Shown here: piece after piece, positions 11,101 to 22,824 of the stretch
How positions within the stretch are numbered: position 1 is the first letter of the stretch
Layout: the number at the start of each line of letters is the position of its first letter
Assembly (NCBI GenBank): GCA_007449985.2
Contig: VIIQ02000730.1
Span: 1 to 64,000 of the forward strand
DNA length: 64,000 nucleotides
DNA from: Desmodesmus armatus
Taxonomy: Eukaryota; Chlorophyta; Chlorophyceae; Sphaeropleales; Scenedesmaceae
Direction of reading: 5' to 3'
Made by a program: the position numbers and the translations under genes
The notes under the pieces: generated by a model
What the model saw: only the letters and a program-made list of their open reading frames with translations
Databases searched by the model: none
Told to the model about the DNA's origin: nothing

Positions 11101-12302
11101 ACTGGACCCTGCGCTGGAGCCAGTCCTGCAGCAGAGCACCTTCAAGCAGGGCGGCCGCCTGCTGATCCGGCTAGGCGATGCTGACGTGGACTACGACCCG
11201 CATTTCAAGCTGTACATCACCACCAAGCTGGCCAATCCACACTACTTCCCAGAGACCTGCATCAAAGTCACAGTGATCAACTTCACAGTGACCATGAAGG
11301 TGTGTGCAAGCAACGGGCACCATGCAGCTGTTCATTCAGTACAGGACAATAGGCATGTGAAACATGCGTCAAGCAATACAGCTGCACAGCAGAAGTGTTG
11401 TCAATTTCCAAATGCAAGCCTCAGAAGAAGTCTCAGATCTTGAACCCCTCACTGTGCTGTATTGCTGTGTTTTCGTGTGGCTTGCAGGGTCTTGAGGACC
11501 AGCTGTTGGCTGAGGTGGTGCGGCAGGAGCGACCAGAGCTGGAAGAGCAGCGTGACAGACTAGTGGTGTCCATCGCTGCAGACAAACGCCAGCTGCAGGA
11601 GCTGGAGGTAAGGACGGCAGGCAACAAACATCCCGCTGCTGGCCCCCATTTGCCTTGGTGTGTCTGCTTTAGTGGCACTTGTAAACAACGCTTGGACCGT
11701 ATGCAACTGCAGGCTGCTGTGTTGCCAATCTATGGTGCAGCCCCAAACTTTGTGTGTGCCATAGGCATGACAGCGGGAGCGGTGTGCAGGCAGAACACCC
11801 CCTGCTTTGCTGACTGTCCATGGTGCAGGACAAGATCCTCAAGTTGCTGCGGGAATGTGAGGGCAATATCCTGGACGATGAGAACCTGCTCAACACGCTC
11901 AACAACTCCAAGCGCACCAGCGCAGCCATCCAGATGCGCGTCAAGGAGGCGGAGGAGACGGAGCGCAACATCAACGCTGCCCGTGAGGGGTACCGCCCCG
12001 CCGCGACACGCGGCAGCATCCTGTACTTCACAGTTGCGGACTTGGCCGGAATCAACCCCATGTGAGTGTGTTACCAGCCAGGGGCTTACTGGACTCGCTG
12101 GTTGAGGGAATAGACAATGAGTCATTGTGCTCGCCGCCCGGTGTGTTGCTGAAAACTTGTGTATTTGCTGCCGGGCTTGCACTGTGGGTGTTCAACTGCT
12201 TTGCAACATGGCTGTATGGGGTCTCTGGCAGCCGATGTTGACAACCACCCCGTGATACGTTCAAGAGCTCTTTGTTGAAGTTGTGTTGCATGGTGGTGCT
12301 GG

Positions 12303-12334
<32 letters not shown>

Positions 12335-15300
12335 CAGGTATCAGTTCAGTCTAGCTTACTTCGCCCGTATGTTCAGCCAGTGCATCACAGACAGCACCAA
12401 GAGCGATGACGTGCCCATACGGCTGCAGCTGCTCAGCGACTACACTACGAAGTTCGTCTTCAAGAGTGTTTCCAGGCAAGTGTAGCTGTGGGCCTTGGAT
12501 GTCACCACCCATGCTGTGTTCCTGCCGAAGGCGTGCTGTTGAAAGGGCCTATGGTGACCTGCGCTTACTGCTGACCCCTTTTTGACGATGTGCAGGGGAC
12601 TGTTTGAGGAGCACAAGCGACTGTTCAGCTTCCTGCTGTGCACGGCCATCCTGCGCAACCAATCCCCGGGCGGCATATCTCTTACAGAGTGGTCATGCCT
12701 CATAAGAGGACCAGCCACCACACTTGCGTGTCAGCAGGGGGCTACAAGCAGCAGCAGCCATGAGCGGCCAAAGCCGGCGCAGTTGGACTGGCTGTCAGAG
12801 CAAGGCTGGGCAGGGCTGCAGGCGCTAGAGCAGTGCCTGCCGGAGCTCCAAGGGCTAACTGACAATTGGCAGCAGCAAGCTCAGGCTTGGAAGCAGTGGT
12901 GAGACACCCGCACCTGCATTCAGGCCGCCTGTGGTTTTCTGCATGCTGTCTGGCCACAAGGGTGGTTTGTTGCCTCTTCTGCTGGCATCACGTTGGAGTC
13001 AGCAGGTTGAAAGCTGAGCTGCTGTATCTGTTGTTTCGTGTGTCACTTTGCAGGCGTGCTTCTGCCGAGCCCCATGTCCAGCCAATGCCAGAGCCGTGGC
13101 AGCAGCAGCTTGGCAGCTCCTTCCAGCAGCTGCTGCTGATACACCTCCTACGGCAGGAGTGCTTTGTGGCTGCGGCGCACGCGTACGTCAGCCGGCACCT
13201 GGGCAAGGAGTTCACTGAGCCTGAGCCCTGGACGCTGGACGAGGTGTTTGAGGAGACCAGCGCAAAGACACCCATCATATTCATCCTGTCCACAGGTGAA
13301 CAGCGGCCCTCGCCCATGTGCACTGCCAAATGAAGTTGAAACCTGCACAACAATAGTGTACAAGCAGCTGTCAAGTGGGCGTGCAGCTGGGGTAGTCAAC
13401 AGCTGGTGCAACAATAGCAGCTGAGGTGTTGTGTACAATGGCTGCAATTGCTTGCGTGCCGTGCAGTCCAGTGCAGTGCAGTGCAGTGCGTGTATGTCCC
13501 ACACCGACGTCTTCTTGGTTGCTGTTCTGCAGGTGCTGACCCCACCAGCATGCTTCAGCGCTTTGGCGAGCGCAAGGGCTGGCTCATGGGTGGCCGGCTG
13601 CATGTAGTCAGCCTGGGTCAGGGCCAGGGCGTGCTGGCAGAGACCATGATCAAGCAGGCGGCAGTGGCGGGTGACTGGGTGTGCCTGCAGAACTGCCACC
13701 TGGCAGCAAGCTGGATGCGGCGGCTGGAGGACAAGGTGAGGGGCTGCCAGGGTTGAGGCCAGGAGACATGATTTTTACCTATAGTGAAGACTGAACTCCA
13801 GTCTTCACGACAACGTGATCAGTCGGGTGCATCATGCAGTCGGGTGCATCATCATCATATCAGACAGTGTAGTCTGGATAGGTGATGTGATGGCAGCAGG
13901 CCTGGGGTGCCAGGCACCACAGTGAGCACATCCTGCGTGTGCAGAGTACTGTACAAGGGACTGTACCTTGGGGCTTGCTGCTGACTCCACTGGCACACCT
14001 GCCAACAAGCTGCCTGCACAGCTGATCGTGCCGCATCAAAATCCTTGCGCTCTCCTGATGCGATTGCGCAGGTGGAGGAGCTTGCCCATGAGTCCATTGG
14101 TGGGCAGCCGGTCCACCCAGACTTCAGACTGTGGCTCACCAGTATGCCGTCCCCAGTGTTCCCTGTGCCGGTGCTGCAAAACGGCATCAAGCTCACCAAC
14201 GAGCCACCCAAGGGTGTCAAGGCCAACCTGGCACGCAGCTTCAACCAGCTGGGGCCTGAGGTGCTGGACAGCTGCCCCAGCAAGCCGGTCGAGTGGCGGC
14301 GGCTGCTCTTCTCCCTCAGCATGTTCCATGCTGTCGTCCAGGTGAGCCTGCAGGGCGGGCGTGCACTCTCTGGCATGCCCTCCATTATGTTTCGGCTGCA
14401 AAATTCCCCATACTGGCTGCGTTCCACAGGCGTAGAGACTGCTGTCACCCATATGCTGTGTGCCTTGGTTTGGCTTGGCAAGACCGCTGTTGGGCGCATG
14501 ATCAGCTGTCAAGCAGGCAGGTGCGTGCTCCCACACCCATTGTGTTGCTACGTGTGCTGGACTGCAGGAACGCCGCAAGTTTGGTTCTCTAGGGTTCAAC
14601 ATCCGTTACGAGTTCAACACCAGCGACTTGGAGTGCAGCAGCAGCACGCTCAACATGTTCCTGTCCAGCCAGGATGCAATCCCGTGGGAGGCCCTTGAGT
14701 ATGTCATTGGACAGGTCAACTATGGCGGACGGTGAGCCCGACAGCTGCTGTTGGTGACCTGGATGTTCAACATGGCTCAACTTTGGTGCGACCGGACACA
14801 GAGTAGCCGTCATCACCTTGCTACGTGACAGCTGCAGAAGAACCAGGCCAGTGGAGCTTGCTACCTAGAGCCTTCAATGGGCGCTTGATCCCACTGTTGC
14901 AACCCACCGACCACCTCAAAGCCAGAGGGTTCACAGCAGCAACATTTTGCCTGAACGTGCAGCTGCGCTGCCTCAGTTGTCTTGCTGCTGCCCCACTGCC
15001 TGCCTCCATGCCCCCTGCAGCGTCACTGATGACTTGGACCGGCGCTGCTTGATGAGCATGCTGCGGCAGTTCATTTGCCCGCGTGTGGTGCAGCAGGAGT
15101 GTGCACCCTTCACGCCTAGCGGTGCCTACTGTGTGCCCAAGGAGGGTGGCCTGGAATCGTACTTGCAAAGCATACGGAACCTGCCAAGGTAACCACGTCG
15201 CCCAATGCAAGGGCGCACCCAACCTGGTGGCCTGTTAGTGGGCAGACGGCAGTGATGCTTGCAAGTTTATGTGTGCTCACAGGCTGGTGGTGTCAAGCGG

Positions 15301-16905
15301 CCACGCTGCTGAAGGTCCGGCTTCCCTGTATGTCCACTGCTGCTGTGTGCTGCTGCAGCACCGAGAATCCAGAGGTGTTTGGCATGCACCCGAACGCCAA
15401 CATCGCCTTCCAGCTGCAGGAGACCAACACCCTGCTGGATGCCATCATATCCATACAGCCGCGCGTGAGCAGCGGCGGTGGCGGCAGTGGCAGCACAGAC
15501 ACCATTGTGGCTGGCCTGTGCGAGGAGATCCTGCAACAAATGCCGCCAGACCTGTCATTGGACGAAGCGGCGCCCGGGCTGTTTGACCGCAGCAGCAGCG
15601 ACGGCAAGCTCAACAGCCTGTCTGTAGTGCTGGGCCAGGAGGTTGAGCGGTTCAGGCGGCTGTCGGGTGTGATGCGTTCCAGCCTGGCGCAGCTGCAGGC
15701 GGCCATCAAGGGCTTGGTGGTGATGAGTGAGAGCCTGGAAGCTGCCTATAATGCGCTGCTGCAGAATGAGGTGGGTCCCAGCCTGAACAAGGGGGAGAGC
15801 CGGTGCCGGGATTGCAGTGTTTGGAACGGCAGGGTGGCTGCAAGCTGCTAGTATGATAGTTTGTCCTTTCCAAAACCCCGGTGATTCCCAAGGACCTGCC
15901 TGCACGGGCTGCTTTCACACAGTGTGACTAGCAACTCTATAGGCAGGTCGTGTTTTCACATGCACTAGGAAGCCCGGCTTGGACCCCATGAACCGCGGCT
16001 GTGTGCTGTCTTCCCTGCAGGTGCCAGAAGTTTGGGCCCAGGTGGGCTACCCGTCGCTCAAGCCGCTGGCTGCCTGGATCAAGGACTATGCCGCGCGCAT
16101 AGCCTTCATGCGGTCGTGGCTGCAGCAGGGGCCGCCCGCCTGCTTCTGGCTGCCAGGCTTCTTCTTCCCACAGGGCTTCCTGACAGGCATGCTGCAGATG
16201 CACGCCCGCAAGTACGCCCTGCCCATCGACAGCCTCAGCTACAGCTTCCAGGTGTGTCTGTGTTTGTGCGCAGAGGCTGTCTGGGATCGTGGAAGAGCCC
16301 CATAAGGGGGAGTGCTAAGTTGGTGCTGCGACAGCTGCAACATGGCACCTTCAGCTGGCATTATGGGAGATGTGCATAGCAGGAGTGAGCAGGGCTAGGC
16401 ACCCTGTTGTGTTATGCATGTCCTTGACAATGCTGGATGGCTGCAACCGGCAGTGTTTCAGGGGTGGAGCTTGCACAGCCGCCATGCTGCAGCAAAGCAC
16501 ACGGCACATAAGAATGCCGCCTCCCCAACTGACTGTGCGCAGGTCACGGACAAGCTGACGGCCGCTGACGTGGCTGCACCACCTGAAGATGGCATATACA
16601 TCGATGGGCTGTGGCTGGAGGGTGCGCGCTGGGACACAGCAGCAGGGTGCCTGGCAGAGTCGGAGCCTGGCGTCATGGCAGCAGCGCTGCCGGTGGTGCA
16701 CTTCCAGCCGGTCGCGGGCTACACGCCACCTGCAGCCGAGTACCAGTGTCCGCTGTACAAGACGTCTGCGCGGGCAGGCGTGCTGTCAACTACAGGCTGC
16801 AGCACCAACTTTGTGCTGTGTGTGAGCCTGCCATGCCCGCCTGACAGGGGTGTGGATGCGTGGGTGCTGCAGGGTGTGGCGCTTCTGTGCCAGCTGGACA
16901 GCTAG
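5193..16905 (+). CDS. axonemal dynein heavy chain, motor half (AAA3 Walker B to C-terminus)
   Basis: Spliced exons: 5193-5417, 5532-5693, 5818-6031, 6232-6498, 6710-6967, 7153-7339, 7557-7721, 7869-7985, 8142-8295, 8451-8642, 8779-8814, 9005-9058, 9237-9433, 9605-9785, 9888-10069, 10283-10487, 10725-10833, 11067-11299, 11488-11607, 11829-12061, 12338-12475, 12596-12898, 13054-13295, 13533-13735, 14072-14341, 14568-14731, 15021-15188, 15359-15770, 16021-16251, 16543-16905, about 1,995 codons. Landmarks in order: AAA3 Walker [10 protein letters not shown] and GPPGGGR, linker [15 protein letters not shown]4 P-loop [10 protein letters not shown], stalk helices around exons 9-10 and 14-15, the microtubule-binding region [11 protein letters not shown] to [18 protein letters not shown]5 [11 protein letters not shown]6 VCLQNCHLA, and the C-terminal [22 protein letters not shown] and ALLCQLDS. 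This is the ATP-driven motor of a flagellar dynein. Single-headed inner-arm type (DNAH6-like) is my impression from memory. The tail and AAA1-AAA2 lie beyond the LINE. One base is missing near 6733 in the AAA4 P-loop. The intron after 12475 has a GC donor. Confidence 0.95.
13784..13808. repeat. perfect 10-bp inverted repeat in a dynein intron
   Basis: GTGAAGACTG and CAGTCTTCAC flank a 5-nt loop and could form a hairpin in the pre-mRNA. It lies 48 bases after the exon end at 13,735. No function can be assigned. Confidence 0.6.
13820..13852. repeat. 16-bp direct repeat in the same dynein intron
   Basis: CAGTCGGGTGCATCAT occurs twice, separated by one base, and the second copy runs into a short CAT run. 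It is a small tandem duplication within intron sequence. Confidence 0.7.
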
Positions 16906-17693
16906 TAGGTGGGAGTTTAGCAGGCAGGCGGGGCTGGATTGGGGGCATGCAGAAAAGCAGTGGTTCACAGACGTTGAGAAGATGGGATCTCAGAACTTGT
17001 TGATGGGATGTCAGAACTTGTTAACGGCTGTACTTTGTGGTGTGGTGTGGTGTGGTGTGTGACAAACTTTGAGTGACAGGTAGAACTGGCAAGATCAGAT
17101 GTCGCTTGCGAGGCACCTTGCCACCCAGTGGGTGGAGTTGAGGGGGGTGCTGGTTGGGTGACGACTGTCCCTGGCGGCCAATGGCTGACGTCATGGCACG
17201 GCATGGGTTGCAACAGCAACGGCTGGTTTTAGGCTTCACTGTGCACCAGCGTAAGGGGACGGCCAGACCGGACCAGTGGATGTGTATGTTACAGCCTGAC
17301 CAGGTGGTGGGGCCATTGTACACTTCTGCGGTGGCCTACTGGGATGAGGCAGACCTCCAGAGCATCAACATCAAACATAAAGGTCGAAAGGGGCACCTAA
17401 AAACCAGCATCAGTGAAGGGGTGCAACATGCAGCAGCTGACTCAACACATTGGCAACCACCAACAGGGAGACGGTTCAAGCGCCCATGGTTCAGACGGAT
17501 CAAGGCAGGGTGTCTTTTGTTAGGCTTTGAGCGCGAACCAGGGGTGTTTGCACTCCAAACCCGAGGTATTGCCAATGGCTGAAATTATCCTCAAGACGTC
17601 GGTGTGTCCGATCCTGATGAAGTGGTGGTGAATAGCATGCTGTGTGCCTTCGGACATGGCTCAGCAGCTCGAGCTGAACTGACAGAAGACTAG
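16906..17693. other. intergenic: dynein 3' UTR and CK1 5' region
   Basis: No supported gene. It holds a 21-bp tandem duplication (16,981-17,001 and 17,002-17,022, one mismatch) and a GTGTG run at about 17,037-17,060. I saw no TGTAA signal here. A 142-codon ORF at 17,154-17,582 resembles no family and has no visible splice context. Confidence 0.6.
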
Positions 17694-20600
17694 ATGGCCC
17701 TGGACATTCGTATCGCTGGGCGCTACAGGCTGGGCCGCAAGATAGGTAATCGGGGTTTCAACGTTTACATGCTGCACACGCTTTTGGGCACGTAGGGAAA
17801 CAGCAGGCTGATGTCGAGTGTTGCGATGTCCCGTGTCCCCTTCCTATGGCGTGCCTTCTGCAGGAGGAGGCTCGTTTGGTGATATCTATCTCGGTGAGTC
17901 ATCGTGGGAGTCCTGTATGCCGGGCTCGGCAACAGGTGCATTGCAGCAGGGCCGAGTCATTGGCGCCAGCGCTGCGACGCTCACGGCCTTCCTGATGTCT
18001 TGTTTGCAGGCACAAACATCCAAACTGGCGAGGAGGTGGCCATTAAGCTGGTGGGTGGCACCAGGGCTGTCCCGGCAGCTTGCACAGCAGAGTCCATGCA
18101 GTTTGCTCACGAGCTACTTTCCCTGTACAGGAGAATGTGAAGACCAAGCACCCGCAGCTGCTCTATGAGTCAAAGCTCTACAAGATCCTGCAGGGAGGAG
18201 GTGGGTTCTGGTGCTGCAGGATTGTACTGGGTGTGCCTCTGCTGCTGCATTTCAAGCCGCACCTAACGCTGACGCTCAGACACTCCTGCTGGTGCTGCAG
18301 TGGGTGTGCCCAACGTACGTTGGTATGGCGTTGAGGGTGACTACAACGTCATGGTCATCGACCTCCTGGGGCCCAGCTTGGAAGACCTGTTCAACTTCTG
18401 CAACAGAAAGTTCAGCCTAAAAACAGTGCTCATGCTGGCGGATCAGCTGGTGGGTCATCACTCGGTCATAGCAGGAGCAGCAGGCGGTGTTGTGGGCAGA
18501 AGCTTGGGGGCAGCTTAGCAGTTTTCAGCTGTGCGCCCTTGGCAGTTGCAGCAGTGTGTGGGGTGTGTGCTGGCAGCGGGCATACACTGGTGGGGCAGTG
18601 GTTGCACAAAATGCAGCAGACTTCAGCAGGCACATGCACCCCAGGGTGGCAGCAGTCCAGCCATGGTTTTGCTCTGCTTATCTGACCACCTGACTTGGTC
18701 CTGTGGTTTTATTGTTTGCTCTGTGCTGTGCAGTTGTCGCGGGTGGAGTTCGTGCATGCGCGCAGCTTCATCCACAGGGACATCAAGCCAGATAACTTCC
18801 TCATGGGGCTGGGGAAGAAGGCCAACCAGGTGCGACTGACCTGGCAGTGTCAGTATTCAGCAGCAATCGAGGGCCGCAACCACACCTGCTGCTCTGGCAG
18901 CGCAGCAGCGTCAGCATCAGTGCGGTGGCTGGCGGGGCAGCCACTGGCTGTGGAGCAGCGCAGCAGTGTCAGCGCATGTGCTTGTCGCTGGAAGCAGCGC
19001 ACAGCAGCGGCGCTGCAATGGCGGCAGCGGCAGTCATCGCCATCCAGCCAGCAGCAAGCGTCAGCAGCAAGGTGTCTTCAATTCATTCGGCGCAGCATTG
19101 GCAGTTGCACACAAGCTCAGCGTCATTTCGGATGTGGTACATTACGCCAGTGAGCGATAGGTCACACTTATCTGTACATGCGACTAGTGCTGTGGGTCAC
19201 GCCACTGCATAGCTAAGGATGTGGTAAGCACTTGACTGTGTCTGGGGCCGGGGCCGCGGTTGTGCAGCTTTGCAGAGGAGGTTCTGGGGTTGGGGAACAG
19301 CTTTCGCCATGTTATGCGTTGTGCTGCTGTTGTGCTGCAGGTGCACATTATCGACTTCGGTCTGGCCAAGAAGTACCGTGACCCAAGAGCCACATCCACA
19401 TCCCCTACCGTGAGAACAAAAACCTCACAGGCACAGCACGCTATGCCAGCATCAACACGCACCTGGGCATTGAGCAGAGCCGCCGCGACGACATGGAGTC
19501 GCTGGGCTATGTGCTCATGTAGGTAGCAGCAGCTGGGGTGTGGCTGGGCTGGGCCTCTTTGCCAGCAATCGACAGGGGCGTGGCCTGGGTTGGTGCTGCT
19601 GGTGTCGGTGTGGTTGCTTGAAGCACTGGCGCATGAAGGACAGCAGCAGCAGTTGGGCTCAAACGACGCTTCTTTGCCGGCCAATCAGTCCTTTCTGTCA
19701 CGCAGAACGGGTGTAGTGCAGGCGTGCCGTCGCTGGTAGCTATTGAGTGCGTAGATCAAGGGGACTGATTGCATGGCCACCCGCCGCGTTGGAACTCACT
19801 ATGCTGGCGCTTCTGCTGTTGGGCTGCCCCCTCCCCCCCCCCCCTGCGTGCCCCCTTTTGGCCCCTCAGGTACTTCCTGCGTGGCAGCCTGCCCTGGCAG
19901 GGGCTCAAGGCAGCAACGAAGCGGCAGAAGTACGAGAAGATCAGTGAGAAGAAGATGAGCACACCCATTGAGGTGCTGACCAAGGGCTACCCCATTGAGT
20001 TCACCACCTACTTCCAGTACTGCCGCGCGCTACGCTTTGACGACAAGCCAGACTACTCCTACATGCGCAAGGTCTTCAGGGACCTCTTCACGCGCGAGGG
20101 TGAGCATGGAAGGGCAGCACGGGGGGGGGGTGCCTGCACCGCAGGCTGCTGGGCTTGCTGGGCTTGATGTCGACACTGCAGTGACGGCTCGAAAGGAAAA
20201 GAAGTCAGCCCAGCCCAATCTTGCAGAGTGCACAACACGCAACATGGTCCAGTGTGTATGTCATGGTGCAATTTTGAGTTGTTGGTGTGTTGCGGCTCTC
20301 ATGCTTGTTGTGAGCTGGTGACCGTCAGACAGGTTTAACAAGTTCGCGGTGTGTGCTGTTTCTGCTGTGTGTCACCTGTGCAGGCTACCACTGGGACTAT
20401 GTGTTTGACTGGACTGTGCTGAAGCACGTGCACAACCAGAACCTGCAGCGGCAGGTGAACCCAGCACGGCCAGACAATGCGGACCCGCAGCAGCAGCAGC
20501 AGCCACAGCAGCAGCAGCGCGCTGGTGACGAGTGGGGCCAGCCATCCGCTGCCATGGCGGGCGGAGAGCCCTCGTCACGCAGGCGGTGAGTACGTTCCAA

Positions 20601-21122
20601 CCCGCGGGGGGGGGGGGGGCACTGAACAACACGAGCCTGTGGGGGAGCCAGCAATCGGAAGTGTCAGGGGCCATGCGAGGGGGCACATTACATCGCACGC
20701 GGCCCAACGCGGGGCGGTGAAACACTGCAACGGGGTTGCAAGGGAAGGGCATCGTGTGTCAGCGGGGGGAGATTTCGCGGGGACAGGCGGTCTTGTGATA
20801 TCAGTGAATGGCTGGCATGAGCTCTTGAGTTTCATAGCTACAGGTGTAACTTTGATTTGATTTGTGTTGCAAGTGTTTTTGAGTGTAGGCTGAAGCTGGA
20901 GTGTGGTTCATCAGGCTGCTGATGTTGCTTAGTCAAATGCCACATTGTAGCCAATTGTGCAGACTTCATGTGTTGCCCATCTGCTGCAGACATGTTTGCT
21001 GCATCGGCGCTGCAATAACGGCTGCATTGGTGCTGCCTGGCCCACCTCTGTGCTGCTGCAGGCTTCTGCCCCCTACGCAGGCGACTGGCCAGCCTGGCGG
21101 CCCTCCCCCACTGAGATTCTGA
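17694..21122 (+). CDS. CK1: casein kinase 1 (Ser/Thr protein kinase)
   Basis: Exons: 17694-17745, 17864-17893, 18010-18050, 18131-18200, 18301-18449, 18734-18829, 19341-19518, 19870-20099, 20384-20585, 21062-21122; 369 aa if one missing base is counted. Kinase signatures: Gly loop [12 protein letters not shown] (17-28), EEVAIKL with Lys40, [31 protein letters not shown] with catalytic Asp130, [14 protein letters not shown] with Asp151, then [18 protein letters not shown] and [14 protein letters not shown]. These are typical of the CK1 delta/epsilon/plant CKL group. CK1 enzymes phosphorylate acidic or primed substrates; in algae they act in flagella and circadian timing (family knowledge). The tail is Gln-rich. 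The frame breaks near 19,382, where CCC seems to have lost one C. If the last donor (GTGAGT at 20,586) is not used, translation stops at 20,587-20,589 with a 350-aa product; a TGTAA at 20,845 would fit that form. Confidence 0.93.
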
Positions 21123-22824
21123 GCTGGCTGCAGCACTGCACACCAGCATCGGCGCTAGCAGCAGCACTGCAGCAGCAGGAGCTGCGGCGACGGTGTGGCA
21201 GTCAGGCCACAGCCGCACATCCAGCTGGGAGCACGGGCATGCTATGCTGGCAGCCATGTTGCAGCTGCAGGTGTTGACCAGCAGTTGTCAAACGGGCGCA
21301 ATGCTGGTGGCCTGTCGGGCTGTGCAGCGTTGTGGCACAGTGGAGGCTGTGTGCTTGTTGCGTGTGTGGGTTGTGGCAGCGGCCAGGCGAATGTGGTGCC
21401 TGTGGGATGAAAGCGTGGCTGCAGCTGCAGCACGCTGGGAGGGACATGCAAGGGCGTGCCCGTATGTCTGCACGCCTGTTGGCCATGCTAGGTTAGGGCA
21501 TTCACACAGGCCAGGCACGCACTTGGCAGTTTTACCGCACAGTAGTGCGTTGCGCACACCCTGCTGCGTGGGACTGCCACTGAGCTGCAGCAGCAGTTGT
21601 GGTTGGCAGTGCTGCATAGGGGGTGCTGTGCTTCTGTAGTATAGGCAACCCCTTTTTCTTGGGTGATAGGGTTTCGCATGTCGGGAAGAGAGCTGCACAA
21701 GGCGTCCGTGCAGTGCCTCATGCCGTCTGTTACATTACATGCAACGTTCAGTTTTTGTGCGTCTGGCCGCGTAGCTGGGCTCGTATGAGGCATGCGGGCG
21801 TTCTGCTCTGTGTTTCCTGCGCAGCATCGCTGGAGGTCTGTTGTGTGCATTGGGGAAGGGCGGGGGTGTTACGGGTGGGGACGGTTGGCGGGGCATTGGT
21901 AGGCAGCTCAGCAGGCGGGTGGGGGGGGAGGCGTATGGGCGGAGGAGGGGGGGAGGGGGGGTCTTGCTTGGCCTGGCACGGCCATTTTTCAGCTGCCAGT
22001 TGTGTTGCTCACAGGTTTGCTCGGCTGGGCCAGCTCCCTGCGTACTTGGCTTTGCAGTGCACTCGTCCCGATGTGGTTTTGCCAGTGCTGTGCTGCCCAT
22101 GTACCTCTGGATGGCAGGTGCTCACCAAGCCATGGTGGGACCTGCTGGTTTTAGCTGAACTGATGCCACAGAGATCGGCATGCTGTCACTGCAGTTGGTG
22201 CTGCACTGTTGGAAGTGATGCTTGTCCCTGACGCTTTTCCAAGCACGCAGCTTTTGGAGCCAGTCGTGTGTCACCGTGAGGGCTGTCCATGGTTGTGTGT
22301 ATGCGCGTATGCTGCAAACAGCATACCCAGAGCTGTCTGTTGAGTTGTGCGGAGCGTGCAAGCCTTGTACAAGCCCGGGTGTGTGGGAGCTGTTGTGCCT
22401 GCACGCCATGCTGGCAGGCGTGTACAGGTTACAGTACTCATTGTGTTGCAGATGGATGGTGTTGCAGCGCAGGCTCCATGACTGAGACAGAGTGTGTGTT
22501 GTAACTGGCTTGCTGATAGTCAGTCAGGCGTTCAGGCATGTATACAGGATCCTTTCACAGTGAGCTGTGCAGTACAGTCATCACGCTGGTGAGAAGCACA
22601 CTGACAGAATAGCTGTTCAGCCCAGCACAACCAAGTGATAACGTGCCAGAGTCAGGGGCGAGACATGTTGCCTACATGCTGATGGAACACACACGATCTT
22701 GCAGCCGTAGGCAACCATGCAAGCTGGGGTCTGGCGGGGTGCAGGGTACCTCCAGCAGTACGCCAAGCACATATGTCGCACGAGTGTCTGCGCACAGATG
22801 GTGGCATAAATTATTCTTTTCAGC
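21123..22824. other. intergenic: long CK1 3' UTR and upstream region of the next gene
   Basis: No supported gene. GT-rich sequence ends in a TGTAA motif at 22,500-22,504, a likely poly(A) signal for the long CK1 transcript. A run of G tracts at about 21,917-21,961 could form a G-quadruplex. Open frames here are Cys/Trp-rich and look like translated 3' UTR. Confidence 0.55.

Noticed and set aside
5193..16905. Dynein pseudogene because of the frameshift in the AAA4 P-loop
   Set aside because: Every other exon is in frame with conserved motifs and good splice sites; a single missing G in a G run, like three other cases here, points to sequence error.
17154..17582. 142-codon ORF between dynein and CK1
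   Set aside because: Resembles no family and lies in the UTR/promoter interval; no evidence beyond being open.
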